A stretch of 37,492 bases of DNA, taken from contig CABSAN010000017.1 in NCBI GenBank assembly GCA_902475785.1, positions 1 to 37,492 of the forward strand, read 5' to 3'. A program made the translations under genes and the position numbers. Below are positions 1 to 6,994 of the stretch, piece by piece; the first letter of the stretch is position 1; every line of letters starts with the position of its first letter. Source of the stretch: an uncultured Collinsella sp. Its GTDB lineage: Bacteria > Actinomycetota > Coriobacteriia > Coriobacteriales > Coriobacteriaceae. Below the pieces are notes generated by a model, which was given only the letters and a program-made list of their open reading frames with translations, was not told where the DNA came from and did not search any database.

Positions 1-166
1 ACATGTCGCATTAATGTGTGCACATAGATTCTGCAGCTAGATTGGATGGCGACACCATAAACTAATGGACGTTTTGCCGAGAGGCATGAATGTTTAAAGC
101 GCAAAGAGTGCGCGACGGGCCCCGCGAATGGGGCGATGATGCCCGAGAGGGCCAAGAAGGAGTCTC

Positions 167-1078
167 ATGTCTGAGAACGAAGAGATCATGAACGAGACCG
201 AGAACGAGACCATGGCTGCCGAGGTCGAGGCAGTCGAGACCGTGGAGACCGAAGCTGCCGAGGTTGAGGCTGCTGACGAGGTTTCCGCCGAGGAGGAGGC
301 CGAGGTTGTCAAGGCCGCCGTTGATTACGATGACGAAGAGCTGATGGACAAGATGCAGAAGGCCGCCCGCCTGCTGCGTAGCCGTCGCTTTGCTATTTCC
401 AAGGAGGAGGAGGCCAAGGCCGAGCGCATGGCGAACATCGAGCGCGCCATCAAGCTTCTTGACCTCAAGCCCAAGATGGAGCAGAAGGAAATGTCCGACC
501 TGCTGGGCATGCGCCTCCGTGAGCTCGATGGCCTGATGGCCGAGGCCGAGGCCGCCGATCTGGTCGGCCGCATCGACGACGCCGAGGGCGATATGCGCAA
601 GATCGTCGTCTTCGCTGCCGAGGATGCCGCTGAGGGCCTGGTCGAGCTTGCCAACAAGAAGGAGAAGCTCCTGCCCGAGCTTTCTTACGAGGAGGCCACC
701 GAGCTGATGGCCGCTCTCGATAAGGTTATCGCTCCGCTTGTCGCCATGGGCCTGGACGAGGACCGCGGTCCTCGCGGCGGCCGTGACGACCGTGGCGGTC
801 GCGGTGGCGATCGAGGCGGCCGTGGCGGCTTTGGTGACCGCGGTGGCCGTGGCGGCGACCGTGGCGGTCGCGGTGGCGATCGCGGCGGCCGTGGCGGCTT
901 TGGTGACCGTGGCGGCGACCGTGGCGGTCGCGGCGGCTTTGGCGGCAACCGTGGTGGCTATGGCGATCGCGGTGGCAACCGTGGCGGCTTCGGCGGCAAC
1001 CGCGGTAACGACCGCGGCGGTCGCGGTGGCGATCGTGGCGGCCGCAACGGCGGCGGCTTCCGCGGCAACCGTTTTTAG
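167..1078 (+). CDS. Acidic protein with a possible small helical domain and RGG-repeat tail, function unknown
   Basis: The 303-residue protein has three visible parts. Residues 1-60 are very acidic (Glu/Ala/Val-rich). Residues about 60-200 are a helical, charged region with a hydrophobic pattern that could be a small winged-helix-like domain (LLDLKPKMEQKEMSDLLGMR). Residues about 203-303 are almost only Arg, Gly, Asp, Asn and Phe in RGG/DRGGRGG/GGFG units. RGG tails are a known RNA-binding feature of RNP proteins and some DEAD-box helicases, so RNA binding is the likely role (inference); no helicase or RRM motif is visible. The ATG at 167 follows AAGAAGGAG at good spacing. The reverse strand is also open here, but only because of the repetitive GC-rich codons. 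It appears monocistronic, with terminators just downstream. The family is not recognised with certainty. Confidence 0.8.
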   Translation: MSENEEIMNETENETMAAEVEAVETVETEAAEVEAADEVSAEEEAEVVKAAVDYDDEELMDKMQKAARLLRSRRFAISKEEEAKAERMANIERAIKLLDLKPKMEQKEMSDLLGMRLRELDGLMAEAEAADLVGRIDDAEGDMRKIVVFAAEDAAEGLVELANKKEKLLPELSYEEATELMAALDKVIAPLVAMGLDEDRGPRGGRDDRGGRGGDRGGRGGFGDRGGRGGDRGGRGGDRGGRGGFGDRGGDRGGRGGFGGNRGGYGDRGGNRGGFGGNRGNDRGGRGGDRGGRNGGGFRGNRF

Positions 1079-1105
1079 TTACGGCGTTTTACCAAACGCC
1101 GTAAC
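1078..1105 (+). terminator. Stop-overlapping hairpin
   Basis: A perfect 12-bp inverted repeat (GTTACGGCGTTT / AAACGCCGTAAC, 4-nt loop) begins on the last base of the RGG gene's stop codon. No U-tract follows, so it may protect the mRNA 3' end or act together with the stronger hairpin at 1148-1189. Confidence 0.55.
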
Positions 1106-1147
1106 CACTTGACGCTGCGCGCCCACCAGAGCGACAACTTGTCATTC

Positions 1148-1189
1148 AAAGAGGACGGCATGACCAGAAGGTCTATGCCGTCCTCTTTT
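1148..1189 (+). terminator. Rho-independent terminator
   Basis: AAAGAGGACGGCAT pairs with ATGCCGTCCTCTTT; the stem is extended by GACC/GGTC around an AGAA loop and ends in TTTT. A-rich bases on the left arm would provide a U-tract in the other direction, so it could also stop antisense reading from the pdxT side. It is the likely main terminator of the RGG-protein gene. Confidence 0.85.
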
Positions 1190-1324
1190 CATGCCAATTT
1201 GTTCGCTCTGACGGGCGCTCGCTGTTCGTCCTCTACCTGCGGCGCCGTCATGGTCCAAAGTAGTCATTGGGTGTTCCTATAGTTTTGTCTAGTCGTTTAA
1301 GAGCGTCCCCAACGACTACATAGC

Positions 1325-1392
1325 ATGAGAGTGGATAATCTCCCGGTTTGAGCCTGCATTCAAGTTCAAAGTGGGAGATTATCCACTCTCAT
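1325..1392. repeat. Perfect 20-bp inverted repeat, MITE/REP-like
   Basis: ATGAGAGTGGATAATCTCCC at 1325-1344 is repeated in exact inverse at 1373-1392, around a 28-nt spacer. A looser third arm (AAAATCCACGCTCAT) lies at about 1408-1422. An 8-bp inverted repeat, TAGTCGTT/AACGACTA, lies just upstream at 1290-1318. The 325-bp gap 1107-1431 holds only these structures and the terminator at 1148; no coding signal was seen. The element lies downstream of pdxT, so it may end pdxST transcription, but its stem is not followed by a clear U-run and looks more like a dispersed hairpin element. Confidence 0.7.
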
Positions 1393-1431
1393 TTGTTATG
1401 TGTCCGAAAATCCACGCTCATTCTACTTTGC

Positions 1432-2019
1432 CTACATTTGTAGGAACAGTTCGTGGAGGCGGGTGTCTTCGTCGAGTTCGGGGTGGAAGGTTACGCCGAG
1501 CTGGTTGCCCTGACGGGCGGCGACGATACGGCCGTCGACTTTCGCTAAGGCCTTGGCGTCGCCGTGGACCTCGACGATGCGGGGCGCGCGGATAAACGTC
1601 AGTGGCACTTCACCGTCGATGCCGGCTACCTGTCCCTTGGTTCGAAAGCTGCCGAGCTGTCTGCCGTAGGCATTGCGCTCAACGAGCACATCCATGGTTG
1701 CCAGGCGCGGTGTCCCCTTATCGTCATGGGCGGCAAGGTCGTGAGCCAGCAGAATCAGGCCGGCGCAGGTGCCCAGGACGGGCATGCCTTCAACGATACG
1801 GGCACGAAGCTCCTCGAGCATACCCAACTCATCAAGCAGCTTCCCTTGAACGGTGGACTCGCCGCCGGGAAGCACCAGACGGTCAAAGTCCTGCTTCAAA
1901 TCAGCCACCTGCCTCAGCTCAATACAGTGTGCGCCCAGCTCGGATAGTCTTGCCTCGTGCTCGGCAAAAGCGCCTTGGACCGCCAGCACGGCGACCGTCT
2001 GGTCTGCATAATCGCTCAT
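1432..2019 (-). CDS. pdxT: Pyridoxal 5'-phosphate synthase glutaminase subunit PdxT
   Basis: This 195-residue class I glutamine amidotransferase releases ammonia from glutamine and passes it to PdxS for PLP synthesis by the ribose-5-phosphate-dependent (DXP-independent) route. The N-terminal VAVLAVQGAFAEHEARL, the PGGEST loop, the nucleophile motif GTCAGL and the terminal FHPE His-Glu pair are all present, and the length is normal for the family. The start at 2019 is preceded by AGAAAGGATCG. It lies 20 bp downstream of pdxS on the same strand, so the two are surely one operon, divergent from pdxR. Confidence 0.97.
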   Translation of the reverse strand: MSDYADQTVAVLAVQGAFAEHEARLSELGAHCIELRQVADLKQDFDRLVLPGGESTVQGKLLDELGMLEELRARIVEGMPVLGTCAGLILLAHDLAAHDDKGTPRLATMDVLVERNAYGRQLGSFRTKGQVAGIDGEVPLTFIRAPRIVEVHGDAKALAKVDGRIVAARQGNQLGVTFHPELDEDTRLHELFLQM

Positions 2020-2039
2020 GTGCGATCCTTTCTGCCGGA

Positions 2040-2930
2040 CTAGCGCCCGCGCTCCTCCATGATGATCTCGATCTCGTCGGCGTTGATGCCCACCATGGCC
2101 TCGCCCAGGTCCTCCGAAAGCTCAGCGATGAGCTTGGCATCGGTGAAGTTTGCCACGGCCTTGACGATGGCGGCTGCGCGCTTGGCGGGGTCGCCGCTCT
2201 TAAAGATGCCCGAGCCCACAAAGACGCCTTCGGCGCCCAGCTGCATCATCAGCGCGGCGTCGGCGGGGGTCGCTACGCCGCCGGCGGCAAAGTTCACGAC
2301 GGGAAGCTTACCCGTGGCATGGACCTCGCGCACCAGCTCGACCGGAACCTGCAGTTGCTTGGCTGCCTCAAAGAGCTCGTCGTCGCGCAGGGCAACAATG
2401 TCACGGATCTGCTTTTGGATCTTGCGCATGTGGCGTACAGCCTGGACGACGTCGCCCGTGCCCGGCTCGCCCTTGGTGCGAATCATCGTGGCGCCTTCGG
2501 CAACACGGCGCAGCGCCTCGCCCAGATCACGGGCGCCGCAGACAAACGGCACGTCAAATTGGGTCTTGTCGATGTGATAGACGTCATCGGCAGGGGAGAG
2601 AACCTCGGACTCATCGATGTAGTCGATCTCGATGGCCTGCAGGACCTGCGCCTCGACGATGTGACCGATGCGGCACTTGGCCATGACGGGGATGGAGACG
2701 GCCTCCTGGATGCCCTTGATCATCTTGGGGTCGCTCATGCGCGAGACGCCGCCTGCGGCACGGATGTCGGCCGGGATGCGCTCGAGAGCCATGACGGCGC
2801 AGGCGCCTGCCTCCTCGGCGATGCGTGCCTGCTCGGGCGTGGTAACGTCCATGATGACGCCGCCCTTGAGCATCTGCGCGAGCTCGCGATTGAGTTTGAC
2901 GCGATCGGCCTTGCTGGTCTGTTCTGCCAT
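2040..2930 (-). CDS. pdxS: Pyridoxal 5'-phosphate synthase subunit PdxS
   Basis: This is the synthase subunit that condenses ribose 5-phosphate, glyceraldehyde 3-phosphate and ammonia into PLP; family members assemble as a dodecamer that PdxT decorates. The TIM-barrel signatures are clear: KGGVIMDVTTPEQARIAEEA near the N-terminus, VMAKCRIGH with the first catalytic lysine, MIRTKGEPGTG with the second, and NFAAGGVATPADAALMMQLG for phosphate binding. The reading frame extends upstream to 2972, but ATG 2930 is chosen because GGGAG sits 6-7 bp before it and MAEQTSKADR fits the family N-terminus. That gives 296 residues, the usual length. It is the first gene of pdxST. Confidence 0.97.
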   Translation of the reverse strand: MAEQTSKADRVKLNRELAQMLKGGVIMDVTTPEQARIAEEAGACAVMALERIPADIRAAGGVSRMSDPKMIKGIQEAVSIPVMAKCRIGHIVEAQVLQAIEIDYIDESEVLSPADDVYHIDKTQFDVPFVCGARDLGEALRRVAEGATMIRTKGEPGTGDVVQAVRHMRKIQKQIRDIVALRDDELFEAAKQLQVPVELVREVHATGKLPVVNFAAGGVATPADAALMMQLGAEGVFVGSGIFKSGDPAKRAAAIVKAVANFTDAKLIAELSEDLGEAMVGINADEIEIIMEERGR

Positions 2931-3020
2931 GGTTGCTCCCTTGGTTGGCATGTGCATTGCTTGACGGAACATCCTATCGGGGAGCTGGGTATGGCAAAAT
3001 ACTCAGTTTTCGAGATAATA

Positions 3021-3064
3021 ATAAGGTCAGCTTAATACCAGATTGAACAGCTCGATAAGGTCAG
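3021..3064. promoter_or_regulatory. Direct repeat in the pdxS-pdxR divergent region, candidate PdxR operator
   Basis: ATAAGGTCAG occurs at 3021-3030 and again at 3055-3064, with starts 34 bp apart (about three helical turns). The second copy runs into the pdxR Shine-Dalgarno (AGGTGG). MocR/PdxR regulators are known to bind direct repeats between their own gene and the divergent pdx genes, so this is a good operator candidate. The binding role itself is inferred. Confidence 0.55.
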
Positions 3065-3075
3065 GTGGCAAACTC

Positions 3076-4512
3076 ATGCTTGACTACAATTTGGAAAAAC
3101 GTGGTGAGGCATCGCTCTATGAGTATGTTTACCAGCAAATTCGAGATGATATTGTTGCTGGACGTATTGTGGCGGGGGAGCATCTTCCGTCTAAGCGCGC
3201 CTTTGCCAGTCATCTGGGAATCAGTGTCATTACCATCGAGAATGCATATAGCCAGTTACTCGCTGAGGGCTATATTTGCTCAATGCCGCGTCGTGGCTAC
3301 TACGCTTGCGAGCTTCCGGATGCACCGGTTTTGGCTTCGGCTGCGGAGGGCATCGACCGAGATGCCGTTTCTGTGGGTCCCAGCGCGCATGATGTCAACG
3401 GACAGGTTGAGCTGTTCGATGCACTTTCTCCTTCCGCTTTGGAGGCGGCGCGGCTTTGGCAAAGTGCGCTACGGGCGACGCTGGCGTCCGAAGACGAGCG
3501 CGAGATCTTTTCGCCCGCACCGGCACAGGGCACCGCCCGGCTGCGACGCGCAATTGCTCACCATCTGCGCGGGACAAGGGGTATGAATGTCGACCCCAAC
3601 AACATTGTTATCGGTGCGGGCGCCCAGCTGCTCGATACCATGTTGGTTCAGCTGCTTGGCGCGGACAAGGTGTATGCCGTTGAGGATCCGGGCTATTTGC
3701 GCCTGACGCGCATCTATCAGGCTATGGGCTGCCAAGTACGACATATCCCGTTGGATGACGACGGCGTGGACCTGAGCGCTCTGCAGAAAACTGGGACCGA
3801 TGTCCTTCACCTTATGCCGTCCCATCAGTATCCCACCGGTCTTGTGACGAGCATTGCGCGTCGCTATGCGCTGCTGAGCTGGGCCGCCGAGCGACCAGGT
3901 CGGTACCTCATCGAAGATGACTTTGATTGTGAGTTTCGCCTTGCCGGCAAGCCGATTCCTGCGCTCGCATCGATCGATGCCGCCCAGTCGGTTATCTACA
4001 CTAATACGTTTTCGAAGAGCCTGTCATCGGCGTTGCGCCTAGCGTACATGGTGTTGCCCGACGAGCTGATGGAGCGGTTTAGGCGCGACCTTGGTTTTTA
4101 CGCCTCGTCGGTGAGCTCTGTTGACCAGGTTGCTTTGGCGCGTTTACTGGAATCGGGTGATTACGAGCGACATGTGAACCGCATGCGCGTTCGTGCTCGC
4201 GAGGCGCGTGATGGCCTGACGGCGCTTGTACGGAAGGCATTTCCGGCAGGGGAAGTTTTAGTCGAGCACGCGGACGCCGGCCTTTACTGCGTCGTGGCCG
4301 TGGAGCGCGGAACGGGCGGAAGCTCTTTTGCGCAGGCCCTCACACGCTCGAGTATCCCGTTCATCGATGTCAGTGACTGTTTTTGGTGTGCCGATGGTGC
4401 ATCTGCCCCTGAAAACCTGACTCGAATCCTTGTCCAGTATGACGATCTGAGTCCAAAAGTGCTAACTACCTTGGAATTGCAGCTAATGGGGGGCACTCTG
4501 CAACCTAAGTGA
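3076..4512 (+). CDS. pdxR: MocR-family regulator (GntR HTH plus aminotransferase fold), PdxR-like
   Basis: In this 478-residue protein, residues about 13-76 form a GntR winged helix (YVYQQIRDDIVAGRI, LPSKRAFASHLGIS, TIENAYSQLLAEGYI). Residues about 115-475 form a fold-type I aminotransferase domain with DDFDCEF at 281-287 and the PLP-lysine motif TNTFSKSLSSALRLAY (Lys about 314). Members sense PLP; next to pdxST the expected job is activating those genes when PLP is low. The frame is open from a TTG at 3043, but ATG 3076 has AGGTGG at good spacing. Codon use is less GC-biased than in the neighbours. The stop codon TGA lies inside the left end of a dispersed repeat at 4505: the last codons, AAG TGA, are repeat sequence. 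Confidence 0.92.
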   Translation: MLDYNLEKRGEASLYEYVYQQIRDDIVAGRIVAGEHLPSKRAFASHLGISVITIENAYSQLLAEGYICSMPRRGYYACELPDAPVLASAAEGIDRDAVSVGPSAHDVNGQVELFDALSPSALEAARLWQSALRATLASEDEREIFSPAPAQGTARLRRAIAHHLRGTRGMNVDPNNIVIGAGAQLLDTMLVQLLGADKVYAVEDPGYLRLTRIYQAMGCQVRHIPLDDDGVDLSALQKTGTDVLHLMPSHQYPTGLVTSIARRYALLSWAAERPGRYLIEDDFDCEFRLAGKPIPALASIDAAQSVIYTNTFSKSLSSALRLAYMVLPDELMERFRRDLGFYASSVSSVDQVALARLLESGDYERHVNRMRVRAREARDGLTALVRKAFPAGEVLVEHADAGLYCVVAVERGTGGSSFAQALTRSSIPFIDVSDCFWCADGASAPENLTRILVQYDDLSPKVLTTLELQLMGGTLQPK

Positions 4513-4625
4513 GTAGACTTTCGGCACTTTGGCGACCATGCAGTTTTATAACAAGCTATCTACCTGCGGGTTTGAAAAGCAGGATGACCGGCCTGCTCGG
4601 GATGTTCAAAAAAGTCTACTCACTT
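4505..4625. repeat. Dispersed ~120-bp inverted-repeat element, copy A
   Basis: The left end is CTAAGTGAGTAGACTTT and the right end AAAAGTCTACTCACTT, the two being inverse copies. The centre carries CAAGCTATCTACCTGCGGG. Copies B (5925-6047) and C (15942-16064) share the ends, the central ATCTACCTGCGGTTTT, the length and the orientation. This copy lacks the last AG of the right end. Its left end supplies the stop codon of pdxR. No ORF of substance lies inside. It looks like a non-autonomous MITE/REP-type element. Confidence 0.9.
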
Positions 4626-4659
4626 GCCGCGCAAAGCTTCTACATGAGAAAAAAATGAG

Positions 4660-4725
4660 GTTTTCAACAGGGTTTCGTCCAGCTCTTGGCAAACTTTTGG
4701 CCAGTTGGGGAGGGCTGTTGAAAAC
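4660..4725. repeat. 11-bp inverted repeat upstream of the nuclease-like gene
   Basis: GTTTTCAACAG (4660-4670) and CTGTTGAAAAC (4715-4725) are perfect inverse copies around a 44-nt spacer. A tight hairpin GCGCCA-TTTT-TGGCGC follows at 4741-4756. Together they fill most of the gap between repeat copy A and the nuclease-like gene. Either could be a folded leader, an operator or the trace of another small element; no promoter consensus stands out. Confidence 0.55.
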
Positions 4726-4802
4726 TTGGCAGTCCGTTCGGCGCCATTTTTGGCGCGCTCGCGCCAATGTGTGACTGACTGGGTTGAAATTCGTGGTTTC
4801 CT

Positions 4803-5936
4803 GTGCGTATGAAGGATCTACTTTGTGACATATCGGCTTTTAGGTACTGGCGTTTGCCCCCTCAAGCCCTCGCTATGTGTCCGCCGCTTCCTCGACCAGA
4901 AGAAGATCGGCGGCGATATGACCTCGCCCGTAACCCGATGGCCGCGGTCGTGCTAGGCTTGCCGTTGCATACATTGGTTCGGACGAGAAACAAGCGGACT
5001 TGTCCTGCCAGCGTTAGGCAACGGCTGTTCCTTGGTGAGCTTCCTAGGGAATCCGTGCTGGAAACGGAACATGGGTTTTTGGTTACGTCTCCTCTGCTGA
5101 CGGCATTCATCATGTCGCGGCATCTGACGGATCTCCAACTTCTTTTGGTATTGGCGGAGATGTGCGGCTTGTTTGCGGTTTGTGCCTTGCCGGCAGCACT
5201 CGAGGCGGAGCTTTCGCGTGCAATTGAGTCAGGCGCGATTCCGGCAACCTTTGGTTGGGCACGTTGCCCGTCCGAGGACGGTGCCGCCTCAAATTTGTGG
5301 CGGCGCGACGCTTTGGTTTTGGACGGAGATCTTGACCGTTTTTGTTCAGATGTTTGTGGGATGCGTTACGGCAAGCGATTTGTCGCGGTATCGCATCTCG
5401 TTCCACTGGGTGCCGCATCGCCTTTTGAGGTTGAGACGTATTTGTTGCTTGGGTTGCCACGATCATTGGGAGGCGAAGGTTTTTGCGGCATAGAGCTCAA
5501 TGTCGAAGTGGCACTAAGCGCAAGTGCTCGGGCGATTGTAGGCAAGTCCCACGTATACATTGACCTACTTCTGTCTTCGCCGGACGGAGAGCGACAGGTG
5601 GCCATTGAATGCCAAGGAAAGGGCTCACACGGGCGAGCCGGGGATGGCTTGCGTGACGCCGACCGCATGACGGCGCTTCAGGCCATGGGCTACGATGTAT
5701 TTCTCCTGACACACGGACAGATATCCGATGATGATAGATTCCACGCGATTGTTAAGACCGTATGCAGGTTGCTCGATGTTGAATATCGCGATAAAAGCTT
5801 GGAGGAGCAAGGGGCCGAGGCATTACTTCGGTCTGAGCTATTCGTTGACTGGTCAAAACTGGGAGAAATCGACAAAAAGATGCCCGTTAGACACAAAAAG
5901 GCCCGATCATGGACGGTTGCAAATCTAAGTGAGTAG
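4803..5936 (+). CDS. PD-(D/E)XK-like nuclease, repeat-flanked
   Basis: This is a 377-residue protein of uncertain role. The C-terminal part (about 225-310) has the pattern of a DUF559/Vsr-type PD-(D/E)XK fold: HVYIDLLL supplies the Asp, VAIECQGKGSHG the Glu-x-Lys, and DADRMTALQAMGYDVFLLTHGQI the following helix and strand. The middle (about 70-125: LGELPRESVLE, GFLVTSPLLTAF, LVLAEMCGLF) resembles the AbiEi-like region often found before such nuclease domains in actinobacteria (family recall, moderate certainty). The start is GTG 4803 or ATG 4809; neither has a good ribosome site. GC at third positions is lower than in the neighbours, suggesting transfer. The stop TAG belongs to repeat copy B, and copy A lies 180 bp upstream, so the gene sits exactly between two same-orientation repeats. 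Confidence 0.72.
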   Translation: MRMKDLLCDISAFRYWRLPPQALAMCPPLPRPEEDRRRYDLARNPMAAVVLGLPLHTLVRTRNKRTCPASVRQRLFLGELPRESVLETEHGFLVTSPLLTAFIMSRHLTDLQLLLVLAEMCGLFAVCALPAALEAELSRAIESGAIPATFGWARCPSEDGAASNLWRRDALVLDGDLDRFCSDVCGMRYGKRFVAVSHLVPLGAASPFEVETYLLLGLPRSLGGEGFCGIELNVEVALSASARAIVGKSHVYIDLLLSSPDGERQVAIECQGKGSHGRAGDGLRDADRMTALQAMGYDVFLLTHGQISDDDRFHAIVKTVCRLLDVEYRDKSLEEQGAEALLRSELFVDWSKLGEIDKKMPVRHKKARSWTVANLSE

Positions 5937-6047
5937 ACTTTTAGCGTGATGGCGACCAGATTGTTTTGCGGCAAGCTATCTACCTGCGGTTTTATAAAGC
6001 AATACGGGTGGTCTGCTCGACAAGTTCCCAAAAGTCTACTCACTTAG
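5925..6047. repeat. Dispersed ~120-bp inverted-repeat element, copy B
   Basis: The 18-bp terminal inverted repeats CTAAGTGAGTAGACTTTT / AAAAGTCTACTCACTTAG are complete. The core CAAGCTATCTACCTGCGGTTTTATAAAG is closest to copy A. The first 12 bases form the end of the nuclease-like gene (Leu-Ser-Glu-stop). Confidence 0.9.
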
Positions 6048-6116
6048 TTTTTGACGAGAAACCGATGCCGAAGGCGGTCCTATTTCAGGGAGTTAACAAG
6101 TTCGTGAGGCACGAAA

Positions 6117-6144
6117 AAGGCCCGAACCGTGCGGTTCGGGCCTT
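6117..6144 (-). terminator. rbr: Terminator of rubrerythrin gene
   Basis: A perfect 12-bp stem, AAGGCCCGAACC / GGTTCGGGCCTT, has a 4-nt loop. On the minus strand it ends in TTTTT, 34 bp past the rubrerythrin stop. Confidence 0.88.
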
Positions 6145-6177
6145 ATCGAGCTAGAGATTGTCTCTCAGGCGGCTGGC

Positions 6178-6738
6178 TTAGCCAAAGTAGCGCTTGAGCA
6201 GGCCGGCGAAAGCCTTGCCGTGGCGGGCCTCGTCGCGAGCCATCTCGTGCACGGTGTCGTGGATGGCATCGAGACCAGCGGCCTTGGCGCGCTTGGCAAG
6301 ATCAGTCTTGCCGGCGGTGGCGCCGTTCTCGGCCTCAACGCGCATCTCGAGGTTCTTCTTGGTGGAGTCGGTCACGACCTCGCCCAGGAGCTCGGCGAAC
6401 TTAGCGGCGTGCTCGGCCTCCTCGTGGGCAGCCTTCTCCCAGTACAGGCCGATCTCGGGGTAACCCTCGCGATGAGCGACGCGAGCCATGGCCAGGTACA
6501 TACCGACCTCGGAGCACTCGCCCTCAAAGTTGGCGCGCAGGTCGGCAACGATGTCCTCGGAGACGCCCTCCATCTTGGCGACGCCCACGACGTGCTCGGC
6601 AGCCCACTCGAGCTGGCCCTCCTCCTGCTTCAGGAAACGAGAACCGGGAACGCCGCACTGGGGGCACTTAAAATCCTCGGGCAGCTGGTCGCCGTCGAAC
6701 TCTTCCACATAACCGCAAACGGGGCAAACAAACTTCAT
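6178..6738 (-). CDS. rbr: Rubrerythrin with N-terminal rubredoxin domain
   Basis: This 186-residue non-haem iron protein is of the reversed type: the rubredoxin-like Fe(Cys)4 domain comes first (CPVCG at 5-9 and CPQCG at about 26-30) and the diiron ferritin-like four-helix domain follows (EGECSEVGMYLAMARVAHREGY, KAAHEEAEHAAKFAELLGE, VHEMARDEARHGKAF). It reduces hydrogen peroxide in the cytoplasm of anaerobes using reduced rubredoxin or NADH-derived electrons. The frame is open up to 6843, but ATG 6738 starts exactly at the rubredoxin domain and has GAAAGGATCG before it. It is monocistronic, with its own promoter candidate and terminator, and divergent from the alcohol dehydrogenase operon. 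Confidence 0.95.
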   Translation of the reverse strand: MKFVCPVCGYVEEFDGDQLPEDFKCPQCGVPGSRFLKQEEGQLEWAAEHVVGVAKMEGVSEDIVADLRANFEGECSEVGMYLAMARVAHREGYPEIGLYWEKAAHEEAEHAAKFAELLGEVVTDSTKKNLEMRVEAENGATAGKTDLAKRAKAAGLDAIHDTVHEMARDEARHGKAFAGLLKRYFG

Positions 6739-6822
6739 GATTCGATCCTTTCGATCGATGGCGATTGCGCGCTCGTCCGGTCCCGTAAGGGCCCTCTCCG
6801 GACGTGCGTCTTGACGAGTTCT

Positions 6823-6850
6823 ATTATCCATAAATGCAACCAAATGTGAA
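6823..6850 (-). promoter_or_regulatory. Candidate sigma-70 promoter of rubrerythrin
   Basis: On the minus strand TTCACA (6850-6845) is followed after 16 bp by GATAAT (6828-6823), in an AT-rich stretch about 85 bp before the start codon. This was assigned by eye only. Confidence 0.4.
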
Positions 6851-6960
6851 GCCTATTAGGAATGATTTTTAATAAAACAATTTTGAGATATGAAGATGTT
6901 GATTGATTAACGATTGGTAGGCCGTCTGCGATCTCTGCTGAGTACAATCGGGCGAGCAAA

Positions 6961-6976
6961 TGTTGACCTATCAACA
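6961..6976. promoter_or_regulatory. Inverted repeat upstream of the alcohol dehydrogenase start, possible operator
   Basis: TGTTGA-CCTA-TCAACA is a perfect 6-bp inverted repeat ending 3 bp before the AAGGAG ribosome site. A similar imperfect unit, GTTGATTGATTAAC, lies at 6898-6911, so a regulator could bind both. The AT-rich stretch 6860-6910 is the probable promoter region. Confidence 0.4.
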
Positions 6977-6994
6977 AATGAAGGAGCTTCCTTT

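Noticed and set aside
735..1070. CRISPR-like array in the RGG coding repeats
   Set aside because: The repeats are in-frame RGG codons with no regular spacer; they code for protein.
738..1112. Ala/Val-rich frame overlapping the RGG tail
   Set aside because: Frame-shifted reading of the RGG repeats (GTG/GCG/GCC); no ribosome site.
1602..3035. A 477-codon frame opposite pdxT-pdxS
   Set aside because: Shadow of pdxST; the translation has no family features.
4529..4774. Short open frame inside repeat copy A
   Set aside because: Made of repeat sequence and the hairpins behind it; no ribosome site, and the same frame is not kept in copies B and C.
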